DNA from: Candidatus Nitrosocosmicus sp.
Lineage (GTDB): Archaea; Thermoproteota; Nitrososphaeria; Nitrososphaerales; Nitrososphaeraceae
Direction: 5' to 3'
NCBI GenBank assembly: GCA_031177355.1
Contig: JAPSGR010000020.1
Coordinates: 1-35,315, forward strand
DNA length: 35,315 bases
Shown here piece by piece: positions 8,749-17,676 of this stretch. The position numbers and the translations under genes were made by a program. The notes under the pieces were generated by a model that was not told the DNA's origin, did no database searches, and saw nothing but the letters and a program-made list of their open reading frames with translations. Position 1 is the stretch's first letter. Each line of letters starts with the position of its first letter.

Positions 8749-9759
8749 GTGTCAAAATTAACAGAGGATAAAACAAGATTAAGCATTCAAGCAGCTCATG
8801 AACAAGTTAATCCTCTCGAATTGTTAGATGATGTTATGTATTTAGATAAAAAGGAGATCGAACGTTGTTGGACCAGTGATCATTATATGCCTTGGTGGGA
8901 TTCTGGGGCGTCGGGGGGTGCTGCGTGGCCTTGGATGGGAGCAGCTTTAGCAAGGACTTCAAAATTGGCCATTGGTACTGGAGTAACAGCTCCTATTCTA
9001 AGATATCATCCTGCAATAGTAGCACAGGTATTTGCAACCTTAGCTTATATGTTTCCACAAAGAGTGTTTTTAGGAATAGGAAGAGGAGAAGCGTTAAATG
9101 AAGTACCTTCAGGAAATAGTTGGCCAACCAATAAAGAAAAATTTAGACGATTAAAAGAGTCTATCAAGTTAATAAAAAAATTATGGACAGAAGATTGGGT
9201 AAATTTTAATGGAGAATTTTATTCTGTTAAAGATTCTAAGTTATATACCAGACCTACGTATCCGATTCCCATATATATTGCTGGCCTAGGAGAACAATCG
9301 GCTCAGTTAGCAGGGAAAGAGGGAGACGGATATATAACCAATGAATTAGACATAAACAAAATAAAAGATACTCTCTTACCTGCTGTAAAGAAAGGGTGTG
9401 CTAAATCAGGAAAAGACTATGAGCAGCTAGAAAAGATATTGTTTATTCCTGCTTCATATGATGAAAACAAACAAAAAGCAATAGAGTCGATTAGATTTTG
9501 GAGAGGATCTATGATTAAAGCATTCTTTGACGTTGATGTACATGATCCAAGAAAGATTGAAGAAAATGGTCAGGCTATTGACGACGATTCTTTGGAAAAA
9601 AAATTATTTGTAATATCTGATGAAGAAGAAGGAGTTAAGAAACTAAAACCATATCTAGATATTGGATTTACTGAAATTGTTTTTACCAATTCTAGTCCTA
9701 ACCGAAAGAAGTTTGTAGATATTTTAACAAGGATCTCTGATATTATCAACAATCAATAA
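8749..9759 (+). CDS. F420-dependent oxidoreductase, Fgd-like luciferase-fold family, 336 aa
   Basis: Members of this TIM-barrel family transfer hydride between an alcohol or sugar phosphate and coenzyme F420. The N-terminal AAHEQ (15-19), the WTSDHYMPWW segment (41-50) with D44-H45 and W49, and GIGRGEALNE (109-118) with E114 correspond to the Asp-His, Trp and Glu active-site residues of F420-dependent glucose-6-phosphate dehydrogenase. The phosphate-binding region around IYIAGLGEQSAQLAGKEGDG is also present. Length is normal. Start is GTG 8749. The real substrate in archaea is not known; glucose 6-phosphate should not be assumed. The gene is monocistronic and carries a tandem repeat in its upstream region. 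Confidence 0.85.
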   Translation: MSKLTEDKTRLSIQAAHEQVNPLELLDDVMYLDKKEIERCWTSDHYMPWWDSGASGGAAWPWMGAALARTSKLAIGTGVTAPILRYHPAIVAQVFATLAYMFPQRVFLGIGRGEALNEVPSGNSWPTNKEKFRRLKESIKLIKKLWTEDWVNFNGEFYSVKDSKLYTRPTYPIPIYIAGLGEQSAQLAGKEGDGYITNELDINKIKDTLLPAVKKGCAKSGKDYEQLEKILFIPASYDENKQKAIESIRFWRGSMIKAFFDVDVHDPRKIEENGQAIDDDSLEKKLFVISDEEEGVKKLKPYLDIGFTEIVFTNSSPNRKKFVDILTRISDIINNQ

Positions 9760-9834
9760 GTAGATCGAATATTTGTATGAGTAACAAAGTCGCTCCTAAG
9801 TTATACAAATATATCATCTTTTATTATTCTCCGA

Positions 9835-9981
9835 TTAATATAAAAGAAACTCTTGCTTTTCATCCCATTCTTTGCTGTACAATGATTTTGATTTTGCACG
9901 GTTTACTTCGACCAACTTATAATATCTAAAAATATTGTCACAATGCTTACATTTACTAAAATATATATTTTGATATATCAT
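9835..9981 (-). CDS. Small CxxC protein, 48 aa
   Basis: Translation from ATG 9981 gives MIYQNIYFSKCKHCDNIFRY, then a basic segment ending SLYSKEWDEKQEFLLY. Only one zinc knuckle (C11 and C14) is visible. Its CKHCDNIF motif closely parallels CKTCGNIF of the 57-residue protein at 8107. It may be a half zinc ribbon that dimerises or a C-terminally truncated relative. It lies convergent to the F420 oxidoreductase gene, 75 bases from its stop. An AT-rich TATA-like element occurs about 18-25 bases upstream. Confidence 0.5.
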   Translation of the reverse strand: MIYQNIYFSKCKHCDNIFRYYKLVEVNRAKSKSLYSKEWDEKQEFLLY

Positions 9982-10414
9982 AAAATATCAAAAAGTGAAT
10001 TAAATTCGTATGAATTTATGAAACCAATAACCATAAAATTATAGCGGCCTATTGACTCGGGAAGTTAATCATCAGATGGGAATCTGTTACTAATACTTAT
10101 GCTATATCTAATTTTTTTTGATATTCAATCATAATAATCAAATCTATATTAAAAAATTTGTTATTATAGAAGATACGGAAGCTCATCTAACTCATGACTA
10201 TGGGTATTACCAATTCTGGTTATATTTGAAATGGAATATAACATGCATGGATTTTAGGTAATCATATATTTATGCCAGGGTTTCACATTGTTATTTACTT
10301 TAAGTTTTTTACACATCGGTAGATTGAGGTATAACTGTTATCCAAACCCTCTCTAACTTTTCATCTATTTTTACATAACATGCTTATAAGATATTATAAA
10401 TAATAAAATCTGAA
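9982..10414. other. Intergenic with weak coding trace
   Basis: A plus-strand frame ending at 10261 reads VIIEDTEAHLTHDYGYYQFW then LYLKWNITCMDFR, protein-like but without a start codon; possibly a gene scrap. GCTTATAAGA at 10382-10391 is a good TATA box for the glutamate dehydrogenase gene at 10415. Confidence 0.4.
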
Positions 10415-11770
10415 ATGGCCGACTCAGATTCTTCTTTATCGCCCTCTAATTTAGGATCTAATGTGGAAAAATACCAAGGGGAGAGGAGTTCCGGATGGTC
10501 AGAAATAGACGAATGGGGGCCAGAAAAAGTATTGCAGGTATACGATCCTGACACAGGTATGACAGGTGTATTGGTTATCGACAATACCTCTACTGGTCCT
10601 GGCAAAGGAGGAATACGGTTTGCAGATAGCGTTACTCCTACAGAGGTATTTAGGCTCGCAAGAACAATGACTTGGAAATGTGCGTCAGCAGGCTTACCAT
10701 TTGGTGGTGCTAAAGGAGGGATTATAGCAAATCCAAGTAAAGTAAACCAAGTAGAATGGGTTAAATCCTTTGCCAAAATGATAAGACCATATTGTCCATC
10801 TCAATATATTGCAGCCACTGATGTTGGTACCACCGAATTGGATATGGCGGTGTTTGCACATGAAATAGGAGATATGCAGGCATGTACAGGTAAGCCACAG
10901 GAACTTGGAGGAATTCCTCATGAATTAGGTACAACTGGGTACGGTGTAAGTATTGCACTAAGAACTACGCTAGATTTTCTAAAAGATGTCAAACGTAAAG
11001 GATTCAAGGCTTCTAGGCCCCTACTTGATCTTACATACAGTTTAGATATAAAAAGAAATGATATCAAAGTAGTTATTCAGGGATTTGGCAATGTAGGTTC
11101 ATTTACTGCAAAATTTCTAAATGATTTGGATATAAGAGTTGTAGGCGTTAGTGATGTCTCTGGATTTGTATTTGATGAGAACGGCTTGAATATTCCCCAA
11201 TTAATGATTGATATGAAAGACAAATCTAAATTAAGTGATCTATTAGTAGATAATCAACATCATCAACAACAATACTCTTATGATATTTTAGATAAAGACG
11301 AAATTTTTAACGTAGATTCTGATATTTTTATTCCTGCAGCATTGACTGGAGTTATCAATGATAATACTGCTCATCAGTTATTAAAACATAATGTGAAGAT
11401 AATCGTAGAGGGTGCAAATATTCCTACTACGCCATCAGCTGATGATTATTTAGTGGATAATAATGTCTTAATCATACCAGATTTTCTTGCAAATTCTGGC
11501 GGCGTAATCGGATCATTTGTTGAATATCAAGGTCGGACAGAAAAAGAAGCCTTTGATCTAATTGAATATAAAATTACAAATAATGTTAAACGAGCACTAT
11601 ACAACTCACTTTCATCAACAGATAAGGAAGGTGATACGTCAAAACTTAATGTTAGAAAGGTTGCGATGGAAACAGCAAAACAAATAGTATATAGAGCAAT
11701 GTTGCTAAGAAAGGGTGCAATTAGTGTCGCAAGAGAAGCTTATGCAAGAAAGGAACGAGTTATTTATTAA
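10415..11770 (+). CDS. gdhA: Glutamate dehydrogenase (Glu/Leu/Phe/Val family), 451 aa
   Basis: This enzyme interconverts glutamate and 2-oxoglutarate plus ammonium using NAD(P)H, linking ammonium assimilation to carbon metabolism. The substrate-binding lysines are visible: K64 in GKGGIR, K88 in MTWKCA and the catalytic-motif K100 in FGGAKGG; the conserved Asp is in ATDVGTTELD (134-143). The Rossmann fold begins at GFGNVGSF (223-230) with D247 after the second strand. The C-terminal NSGGVIGSF motif is intact. About 20 extra residues (190-215) sit just before the Rossmann domain. Amino-acid specificity and cofactor choice cannot be decided from sequence alone. Start is ATG 10415 with a TATA box 24-33 bases upstream; the gene is monocistronic. 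Confidence 0.93.
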   Translation: MADSDSSLSPSNLGSNVEKYQGERSSGWSEIDEWGPEKVLQVYDPDTGMTGVLVIDNTSTGPGKGGIRFADSVTPTEVFRLARTMTWKCASAGLPFGGAKGGIIANPSKVNQVEWVKSFAKMIRPYCPSQYIAATDVGTTELDMAVFAHEIGDMQACTGKPQELGGIPHELGTTGYGVSIALRTTLDFLKDVKRKGFKASRPLLDLTYSLDIKRNDIKVVIQGFGNVGSFTAKFLNDLDIRVVGVSDVSGFVFDENGLNIPQLMIDMKDKSKLSDLLVDNQHHQQQYSYDILDKDEIFNVDSDIFIPAALTGVINDNTAHQLLKHNVKIIVEGANIPTTPSADDYLVDNNVLIIPDFLANSGGVIGSFVEYQGRTEKEAFDLIEYKITNNVKRALYNSLSSTDKEGDTSKLNVRKVAMETAKQIVYRAMLLRKGAISVAREAYARKERVIY

Positions 11771-12050
11771 ATATATAGATAGATATAAAGATTGAATTGT
11801 CATCTCTTTTAAACATATTAGAAAAGTTATGATTCAAATAAATTCACTCGTACATTTGTCTTAGTCAAACTAAACATTGATTATATCAAAAAGAAAAAAA
11901 TTCAAGTCATTTTAATAGCGGCTTTTTATTGATTGCCGGCATTTCGGTATAAAAATTTTTACTGTTTCTTATATTAGTAAATATTTTCTATGGTTTAGTT
12001 GCAATAACATCTTACTTGGTCATTACTCTTGCAATATGAATATTGGATCT

Positions 12051-13103
12051 TTAGTTCTTGCTATTTTCCGTCGTGGCATTCTGCAACATTCTTGTAAGGT
12101 TCTCTTGCCAATCAACCATTTTCACAGGTTTTGTAATCGCAATATCTTTTCCATCTATGAGACTAGGCGTAGGCTCCGATACGTTAAAGTAGCCAATAGC
12201 GCCCCTGTCCTCAGGAATACCATGTTGGTGAAATACATATTTTCCCTCCCATGACCATTTCATTTCAAATATTGCGGCATCACCTGAAGATGTTGCCCAT
12301 GTTTGAGTGTGTATGGGTTCATTCATCCAGATACCCGAAATCCATGTCTTGAAGAGAGTTCCATGAACATGGTATCCATATGCTGGGAGTTGCGACAGAT
12401 TAATCATATATACTCTTGCTGTTTCATTGGTGTAAACTGGTAAGGGATTATCGTAGTAAATGTTTTCGTAGCCATTGTAGAAAGCACTTTCAGGATCCGA
12501 GGTGTGTATATCCTTTGTATCATAGTCACCAAATACTACCACAAATTCCTTGGCGGGTGGTAAAGGTGTCTTCGGGTCAACAATAAAAGCACCATATAAT
12601 CCCATTCTAACGTGCTCAACCACTGGCATCACATGGCAATGGTACATAAGAGCTCCTGATGGTGCCGCTGTAAACTCATAAGTAAATGTTTTGTTTGGTG
12701 CAACAATCTCAAATACCCCATCCATTGTGCCATTATGCCCACCATGAAAATGAATTGTGTGAGGTAAATCTAACTTGTTTATAAAATGGACTATTACCTT
12801 ATCTCCCTCTGTCACACGCAGGGTGGGTCCTGGAATGCTTCCATTGTATGTCCAAGCCTTTATTTTTTTGCTTGGAGATATATCAAGTATAGTTTCTTCG
12901 GCAATTAAGGTGAATTCTTTCGTATTTGAATCAGCAGTATCTATATTCGTGCTTGGGCCTGTTTGATTGTTAATTGTACTTGCTATTGCTTTATAATTAT
13001 CCAAATTATTAAGAGATAAGGTAATTAAAGAAAAACTTATCATTGCTATCAGCATTATTGCTTTTAACTTGTGAACGCCAATTGATAGAAACATACTATC
13101 CAT
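12051..13103 (-). CDS. Secreted two-domain multicopper oxidase (NirK/laccase-like), 350 aa
   Basis: An N-terminal hydrophobic segment (residues 13-31) directs the protein to the outside or anchors it. Two cupredoxin domains follow. Four HxH motifs are visible: H118/H120, H155/H157 (in HCH with C156), H245/H247 and H292/H294. C156, H164 and M167 give a type 1 copper site. Four HxH motifs suit a trinuclear copper cluster as in two-domain laccases. Thaumarchaeal nitrite reductase NirK belongs to the same broad family, so nitrite reduction, NO or hydroxylamine chemistry, or copper oxidation are all possible. The likely start is ATG 13103 or ATG 13094. It lies convergent with gdhA, 280 bases away. 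Family certain, substrate not. Confidence 0.88.
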   Translation of the reverse strand: MDSMFLSIGVHKLKAIMLIAMISFSLITLSLNNLDNYKAIASTINNQTGPSTNIDTADSNTKEFTLIAEETILDISPSKKIKAWTYNGSIPGPTLRVTEGDKVIVHFINKLDLPHTIHFHGGHNGTMDGVFEIVAPNKTFTYEFTAAPSGALMYHCHVMPVVEHVRMGLYGAFIVDPKTPLPPAKEFVVVFGDYDTKDIHTSDPESAFYNGYENIYYDNPLPVYTNETARVYMINLSQLPAYGYHVHGTLFKTWISGIWMNEPIHTQTWATSSGDAAIFEMKWSWEGKYVFHQHGIPEDRGAIGYFNVSEPTPSLIDGKDIAITKPVKMVDWQENLTRMLQNATTENSKN

Positions 13104-13622
13104 CAGAACAATTGAAACCAGAAGTTAATAACATGAACGTATTGTTTGCGTGTTGATGCATTCAAATGTATTTATATGTATTCGTATTAGAATTCATAAT
13201 CTCTTAAAAATAAGGATTTTAATTAAATTCTAACCTACATTACTTGCTAAAACTTTTCCTTCAAAGTGCAGTTAAAAGGGTTTGTGCTTTTTTTAGACAT
13301 TCAGGCGGAACAGGCAGCTCTGACTGTTACCTTTCTATATAACCTTAAAGTACAATATTTGATACTATATATAGTAAAAAAACATATTTTCTATAGAGAT
13401 AATGCTGGATGAATCTTATATACATTAATGATGATCAAACTAATTATACAAAATAGTTTATTGAAAATTTTATCACCTTTAATCGATTCTATGTGAGGAG
13501 ATATGTAGTAAATAGATTCAAAAGTAGTATTAAAATTACTTTATTAATTACAACAAAATTCTTTTGTCCTTCAGGTTTTGATTTTTGTTAAACTATAGAA
13601 AATAAAAAAGATACTAAAAAGC
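13104..13622. other. Intergenic with a G+C-rich hairpin
   Basis: No gene is seen. Bases 13307-13331 (GGAACAG, 10-base loop, CTGTT-A-CC) can form a seven-pair stem with one bulge in a locally G+C-rich patch. The rest is AT-rich. Confidence 0.4.
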
Positions 13623-14576
13623 TCAAATCAAAAATAGTTTTTTCATTGGCACCATTAGCCCATAATAAGCCAAATTATAGAATGCTGCTAATGCAGCTAC
13701 TTCTGTTCCAAAGAATTGAGATGCAAATACAACTACAAGTGTGTTATTTATATAGCACATAACTACGAAGCCAGCAATTCTAGATGATTTATCCTTTTTC
13801 CCTATAACATATGATGCGTAATATCCCGTTACTCCATATATAATGAATAAAACAAATGCTGCAAGAAGCATTGTTATCACAAATGAATAATCAGAAATAA
13901 AGTAGTCAGAGAATTTTGCATATATACCTAAATTCATAAACGATATTAGAGTAACTGAAGGAATGAAAGAGTTAACTTCAATTTTTTTTGCCATCTTTGG
14001 AGCTTTGGCTTTTACTAACCATCCTGCAAATAAAGGCAGGAAAAGAGCCTTAGCTAACAATATTATCATATCTATAAGAGGGATTTTGAATTTTTCTACG
14101 TCGACCAAAATGTAAACCAGAGAAGGCAAAACAAACGGAACGATAATAGATGATGAAATTATCATTCCCACAACTAGCGGCAATTGACTACTTCTCTCAA
14201 AAACATTGATTACAAATGGTGCTCCTAGGCCTGTAGATATTCCTGAAAGGAGTAATACAGGAATAGCAAGTGATGGATAAATTATATTTGTAACTGCATA
14301 TAAAATAAGAGGAATTATCAAAAGCTTGATTGCAGTCAACAATATAATAGGAATAGGTTTTTTAAACTGTGATCCTAGATGTTGAGGATCCATTTTTATT
14401 AAATTTAAGAATAACAACAATCCTAGTAGAACCAAAAGATAAGGTTCAAATAATATTCCAAACGAGGGTGCCAATATACCGGTTACTGTCGACATAGCAA
14501 TCGCAATAAGGAGAACCACTTCGTCTTTTTCTAATCCGAATACCTGTGAATATGTAGATGCTCTACTTTTTGGCAC
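13623..14576 (-). CDS. Bile acid:sodium symporter (BASS/ACR3-like) family transporter, 317 aa
   Basis: The protein is almost entirely membrane-embedded with about nine or ten segments in two inverted halves. Residues 30-60 resemble the BASS N-terminal region, with a conserved LFLNLIKMDP turn, and the crossover regions contain SGISTGLGAPFV (111-122) and CYINNTLVVV (about 276-285), the polar breaks where BASS proteins bind sodium and substrate. Family members move organic anions; the ACR3 branch exports arsenite. The cysteine of ACR3 is not clearly placed, and no ArsR or ArsC gene is nearby, so arsenic transport is not supported. Start is ATG 14576. Function: transport of an unknown anion, probably sodium-driven. 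Confidence 0.8.
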   Translation of the reverse strand: MPKSRASTYSQVFGLEKDEVVLLIAIAMSTVTGILAPSFGILFEPYLLVLLGLLLFLNLIKMDPQHLGSQFKKPIPIILLTAIKLLIIPLILYAVTNIIYPSLAIPVLLLSGISTGLGAPFVINVFERSSQLPLVVGMIISSSIIVPFVLPSLVYILVDVEKFKIPLIDMIILLAKALFLPLFAGWLVKAKAPKMAKKIEVNSFIPSVTLISFMNLGIYAKFSDYFISDYSFVITMLLAAFVLFIIYGVTGYYASYVIGKKDKSSRIAGFVVMCYINNTLVVVFASQFFGTEVAALAAFYNLAYYGLMVPMKKLFLI

Positions 14577-14795
14577 TATACTTGCTCTTTTTTCTTTCTA
14601 TATAATGTATTATAAGAATATAATTTGATGAAAATTAATTGATTTGCATTTGATGTTAATATTGTATATACAAATTTTCGACGATTAACATTTCCTAGGT
14701 TGGATAAAGAATCTAAAGTCAAGAAAATGAAGGTAATAAAATAATTAAAAGGATTTAATTGATAAGTTAAAGAAAGGTAATAGAAAGAATGAAAA

Positions 14796-14918
14796 ATTTC
14801 TATAATTCATTCAAAAAAATTAAGATCAGGGTTACCGTAGCTTTTGTCATGATAACATAGAATAGATAACAATGGATGGAATGCCAAATGTTGAAAAAAT
14901 ATGCCGTTGAAATCAGTG
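14796..14918 (+). pseudogene. Partial, frameshifted copy of the NTF2-like gene at 27478
   Basis: Bases 14796-14890 match 27506-27601 at about 96 percent: one deleted A in the poly-A run and two or three substitutions. Similarity then fades to about 14918. The deletion shifts the frame and a TAA follows, so the copy cannot encode the protein. Neither end of the gene is included. The source gene lies in the same orientation 12.7 kb downstream. The flanking 14577-14795 and 14919-15141 hold nothing supportable. Confidence 0.85.
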
Positions 14919-15141
14919 GATATGACAAGATTGTATCTAATAATTGATAATCAAATTCCGTTACAGATAAAGTATGATTCACTAAACTTTACAAAATTGA
15001 ATAGATTTACTTTCTCATAACGACATAATGGATATATTTCCTAATTTGATAGCCTCATTATTGATATAAATTTTAATCCTTAGGAAATGGTATAAGTAAA
15101 CAAAAAAAAATTAAAATAAAAACAACCTCTTTGTCACATAA

Positions 15142-15534
15142 ATTGCAATAGTAGCCACACTAGCTTTGCTAGCAAGCCCTATTGGCTATGAATAATGATG
15201 TCTGCTTAACCAAAATAAAAAGAAATAAGGCCACCCAGTCAATAGAGCAGTCACAATCATTGGTACAAAACTATCTGTGCACTTCTGGTGTAACTACCTT
15301 TATCTCGTGTAATAACTAGATTTTAAAACCAAAAACATGCCGGAAAAAAAGCCTTGGCACAACAATATGATGATGACAACGGGTGACAACTTCGCAGAAC
15401 AAAGCAACATCCAATCACAATCATCAAATCAAAACAGCCCGGTAATTTATGGTGGTTAAATAATAGGCGCTGGTAACGACATAAAAATTCAGAACCAAGA
15501 AACCTCTGGAAATGACGCATTAGCACAAAGTTAA
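15142..15534 (+). pseudogene. Decayed secreted Asn/Gln-rich repeat protein
   Basis: A signal-peptide-like stretch (IAIVATLALLASPIGYE, 15142 onward) is followed in the same direction, across several frames, by ATQSIEQSQSLVQNYLCTSG, then ALAQQYDDDNG, then DNFAEQSNIQSQSSNQNSPV, then IIGAGNDIKIQNQETSGNDA and LAQS. At least two in-frame TAA codons and two frameshifts interrupt it. Two repeat units are visible, each running from an EQS-IQSQS-QNS start to an ALAQ end. Thaumarchaeal genomes carry secreted proteins with such polar repeats of unknown role. The broken frames make an active product unlikely. Confidence 0.6.
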
Positions 15535-15644
15535 AACACCACGACTAATTTTCTATTTATCTTTTTACTAGATTACATTTTGATCCTATAACAAACCAGG
15601 ATTGGAGGGTATTTCTAAATATGATATGTTCTAAATAAGAATAT

Positions 15645-16844
15645 ATGATCGATAGAGAAAAGATAAATAACAATTCTTCTTACCGTTATGTAGGCTTAGT
15701 AACAGACATTAAAAGTGGAGTGTCTAAAAGTTATACTATTAGAACCGACGGTGAACAACATTTAGATATAGCAGTTTTTAATATCAATGGAAAGTTTCAT
15801 GCTATTTCTGATTCTTGTGCCCATAAAGGAGGGCCACTTAGTAAGGGGTTCCTTGAGGGAGATATAATCACATGTCCTTGGCATGGGTGGAAATACTCTG
15901 TGAAAACTGGTAAATCTGCTCATGAAGGCGGAGATAGCGTTAATTCATATGAAGTCAAGATAATAAAAAACAAGATATATGTAAATTCGATTCCCTCAAA
16001 TGTTGGAAAAAGAATATTTAAATCCTCTGAAGCCTATTTGAATTTAAAAAAATCTGTAGATGATTATTTAATTCTCAAGTCCAATAATAATATACTTCCT
16101 GTAGACGATAAAAAAGTAAGATTCCTTGGAATATCTACTACAAATTCAAATGATAAAGTAGCACCACGTAAAAGCACATCAGAAGATGCATTACATTTTG
16201 CATTAGAATATGCCAAAAAAAATTTAGAGGCAGAAACTGTCATGATTAAACTTCGTGATTTAGAATTTAATCACTGCGAAGGGTATTATTCAAAGAACCC
16301 TAATGCCTGTATTTTTCCCTGCACAATTTCAGAAAGAGATAGTGAAGATCAGATGATCCAAATTTATGAAAAAGTAATCCTGTGGGCTGATATAGTATTA
16401 ATTGCCACTCCAATAAGATGGGGTAGTGCCAGCTCATTATACTACAAAATGATTCAAAGAATGAACTGCGTTCAAAATCAAATAATTTCACATGATCGAT
16501 ATCTCATAAGAGATAAAGTTGCTGCTTTCATAATTACAGGAGGTCAGGATAATGTTCAACATGTCGCTGGGGAACTAATGTCATTTTGGTCACAATTGGG
16601 CTTTGTATTTGGTAAATTTCCATTCGTTGGTTGGACCAGAGGATGGTATGCTGAAGATACAGAAAATAATTATGATGCAATGACCTCAAGCTTAAAGAAC
16701 AACACTAGTGTCTCAAAAGAATACCAAAATTCTAAAATGTATAACGATTTGGTCAAAACAATAAATGGTGCATTGGAAATGTCTTTACTTGTAAAACGAA
16801 ATAAATATGATCAAACCGTTTTACACAGATCAAATAATGCTTAA
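15645..16844 (+). CDS. Rieske [2Fe-2S] domain fused to an NADPH-FMN-reductase-like flavodoxin domain, 399 aa
   Basis: Residues 12-113 form a Rieske ferredoxin: C58 and H60 in CAHKGGPLSKGF and C77 and H80 in CPWHGWKYS bind the cluster. After a linker of about 45 residues, residues 157-385 form a flavodoxin-like oxidoreductase. It has IATPIRWGSASSLYYKM (253-269) and FIITGGQDN (295-303), which form the FMN pocket, and a cysteine group C211, C222, C226 (HCEGYY and NACIFPC) seen in a subset of these flavoproteins. The stand-alone flavodoxin-like enzymes are widespread. The fusion would let electrons pass between FMN and the Rieske cluster. Start is ATG 15645. The gene is monocistronic. Donor and acceptor are unknown. 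Confidence 0.88.
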   Translation: MIDREKINNNSSYRYVGLVTDIKSGVSKSYTIRTDGEQHLDIAVFNINGKFHAISDSCAHKGGPLSKGFLEGDIITCPWHGWKYSVKTGKSAHEGGDSVNSYEVKIIKNKIYVNSIPSNVGKRIFKSSEAYLNLKKSVDDYLILKSNNNILPVDDKKVRFLGISTTNSNDKVAPRKSTSEDALHFALEYAKKNLEAETVMIKLRDLEFNHCEGYYSKNPNACIFPCTISERDSEDQMIQIYEKVILWADIVLIATPIRWGSASSLYYKMIQRMNCVQNQIISHDRYLIRDKVAAFIITGGQDNVQHVAGELMSFWSQLGFVFGKFPFVGWTRGWYAEDTENNYDAMTSSLKNNTSVSKEYQNSKMYNDLVKTINGALEMSLLVKRNKYDQTVLHRSNNA

Positions 16845-17149
16845 AAGAATACATCTACTTTTATTCGTCTTCTGAATGAGATAAAAAAGATTATTGAAGA
16901 AAATTTTAATTATCAAATTGTAATCTATAAAAACATGATATCACATACATATTTACATTTCATTGTAACGTCGGATAAAAATTTTTTGAATTGTCATCTC
17001 AGGGCTAGATCTTTTACTCATGAGAAGTTATTTGTGTTATAGCCGGAAAGAGTGATCAAGAGAAATGGTAATAGATAAATAATTTCTATTTTTGATATTG
17101 CTCAATGAATCTACTAGGTAATTAATGAAAAACAACTCTTGATACTTAT
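16845..17149. other. Intergenic
   Basis: AT-rich with no supportable gene. ACTTATAATG at 17144-17153 could be a TATA box for the structured region that follows. Confidence 0.4.
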
Positions 17150-17171
17150 AATGATAGAGAGGCTATTATGA

Positions 17172-17250
17172 GCCAGTTCCGTGTTTGGCCTTTCCCCTCT
17201 ACCATAATAATGACCTTCGGTGAACGGAACAGAAACCCGGGTCATCCTTT
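17172..17250 (+). ncRNA. Candidate structured RNA with pseudoknot potential
   Basis: About 78 bases at 17170-17247 are roughly 53 percent G+C in surroundings near 30 percent. GTTCCGT (17176-17182) pairs with ACGGAAC (17224-17230), and ATGACC (17210-17215) inside that loop pairs with GGTCAT (17240-17245) outside it, an H-type pseudoknot arrangement. A TATA-like box lies about 20-28 bases upstream of the proposed 5' end. The stretch AATGACC followed by ACAGAAACCCGG resembles the 3' part of RNase P RNA, but no matching 5' conserved region with a CCGGG partner was found upstream. Strand and identity are uncertain. Confidence 0.35.
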
Positions 17251-17676
17251 GTAATAATAGGTCAACATTTTATTTAAACCATGGTTATCGATATTTCATG
17301 GGGATTTATTAATTCAAATCCTAGGTAACAAATTGTTGATGTCTCTTTTCTATTTATTTAAAATTAAAGTATTAACAGCTTGTAAATATTGTATATAAAG
17401 CATTTGATTGTTGCATTATCATCATAAAAAACACTTAGTTTAACATGTGCTAAGCAATAGTTACGTTTGTTGTTTTTTCTTAATCCGTATTTTGATTGTC
17501 TCAAAATAAACAAATTCTGTCATTACTCTTAGACACTTTGTTCCTATGATCTGTTTCCTGATGAATATCATATTCAACGGTAATAAATTTTGAAAAATTG
17601 TCAAGGTTGATTACTTAGAAAAAAGACGCGAGAAAATTATCTATTGTGAATGATAAAAATTTATTGAACTTAAATA
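17251..17676. other. Intergenic, nothing seen
   Basis: AT-rich sequence between the candidate RNA and a broken gene. No open frame with protein character, repeat or RNA signature is seen. Confidence 0.45.

Noticed and set aside
13623-14576. Arsenite exporter ACR3
   Set aside because: No clear family cysteine placement and no ars genes nearby; only the broader BASS superfamily is supported.
17150-17250. Assigning the G+C-rich island as the RNase P RNA gene
   Set aside because: The 3' conserved string is similar, but no upstream conserved region or CCGGG pairing partner is present on the plus strand.
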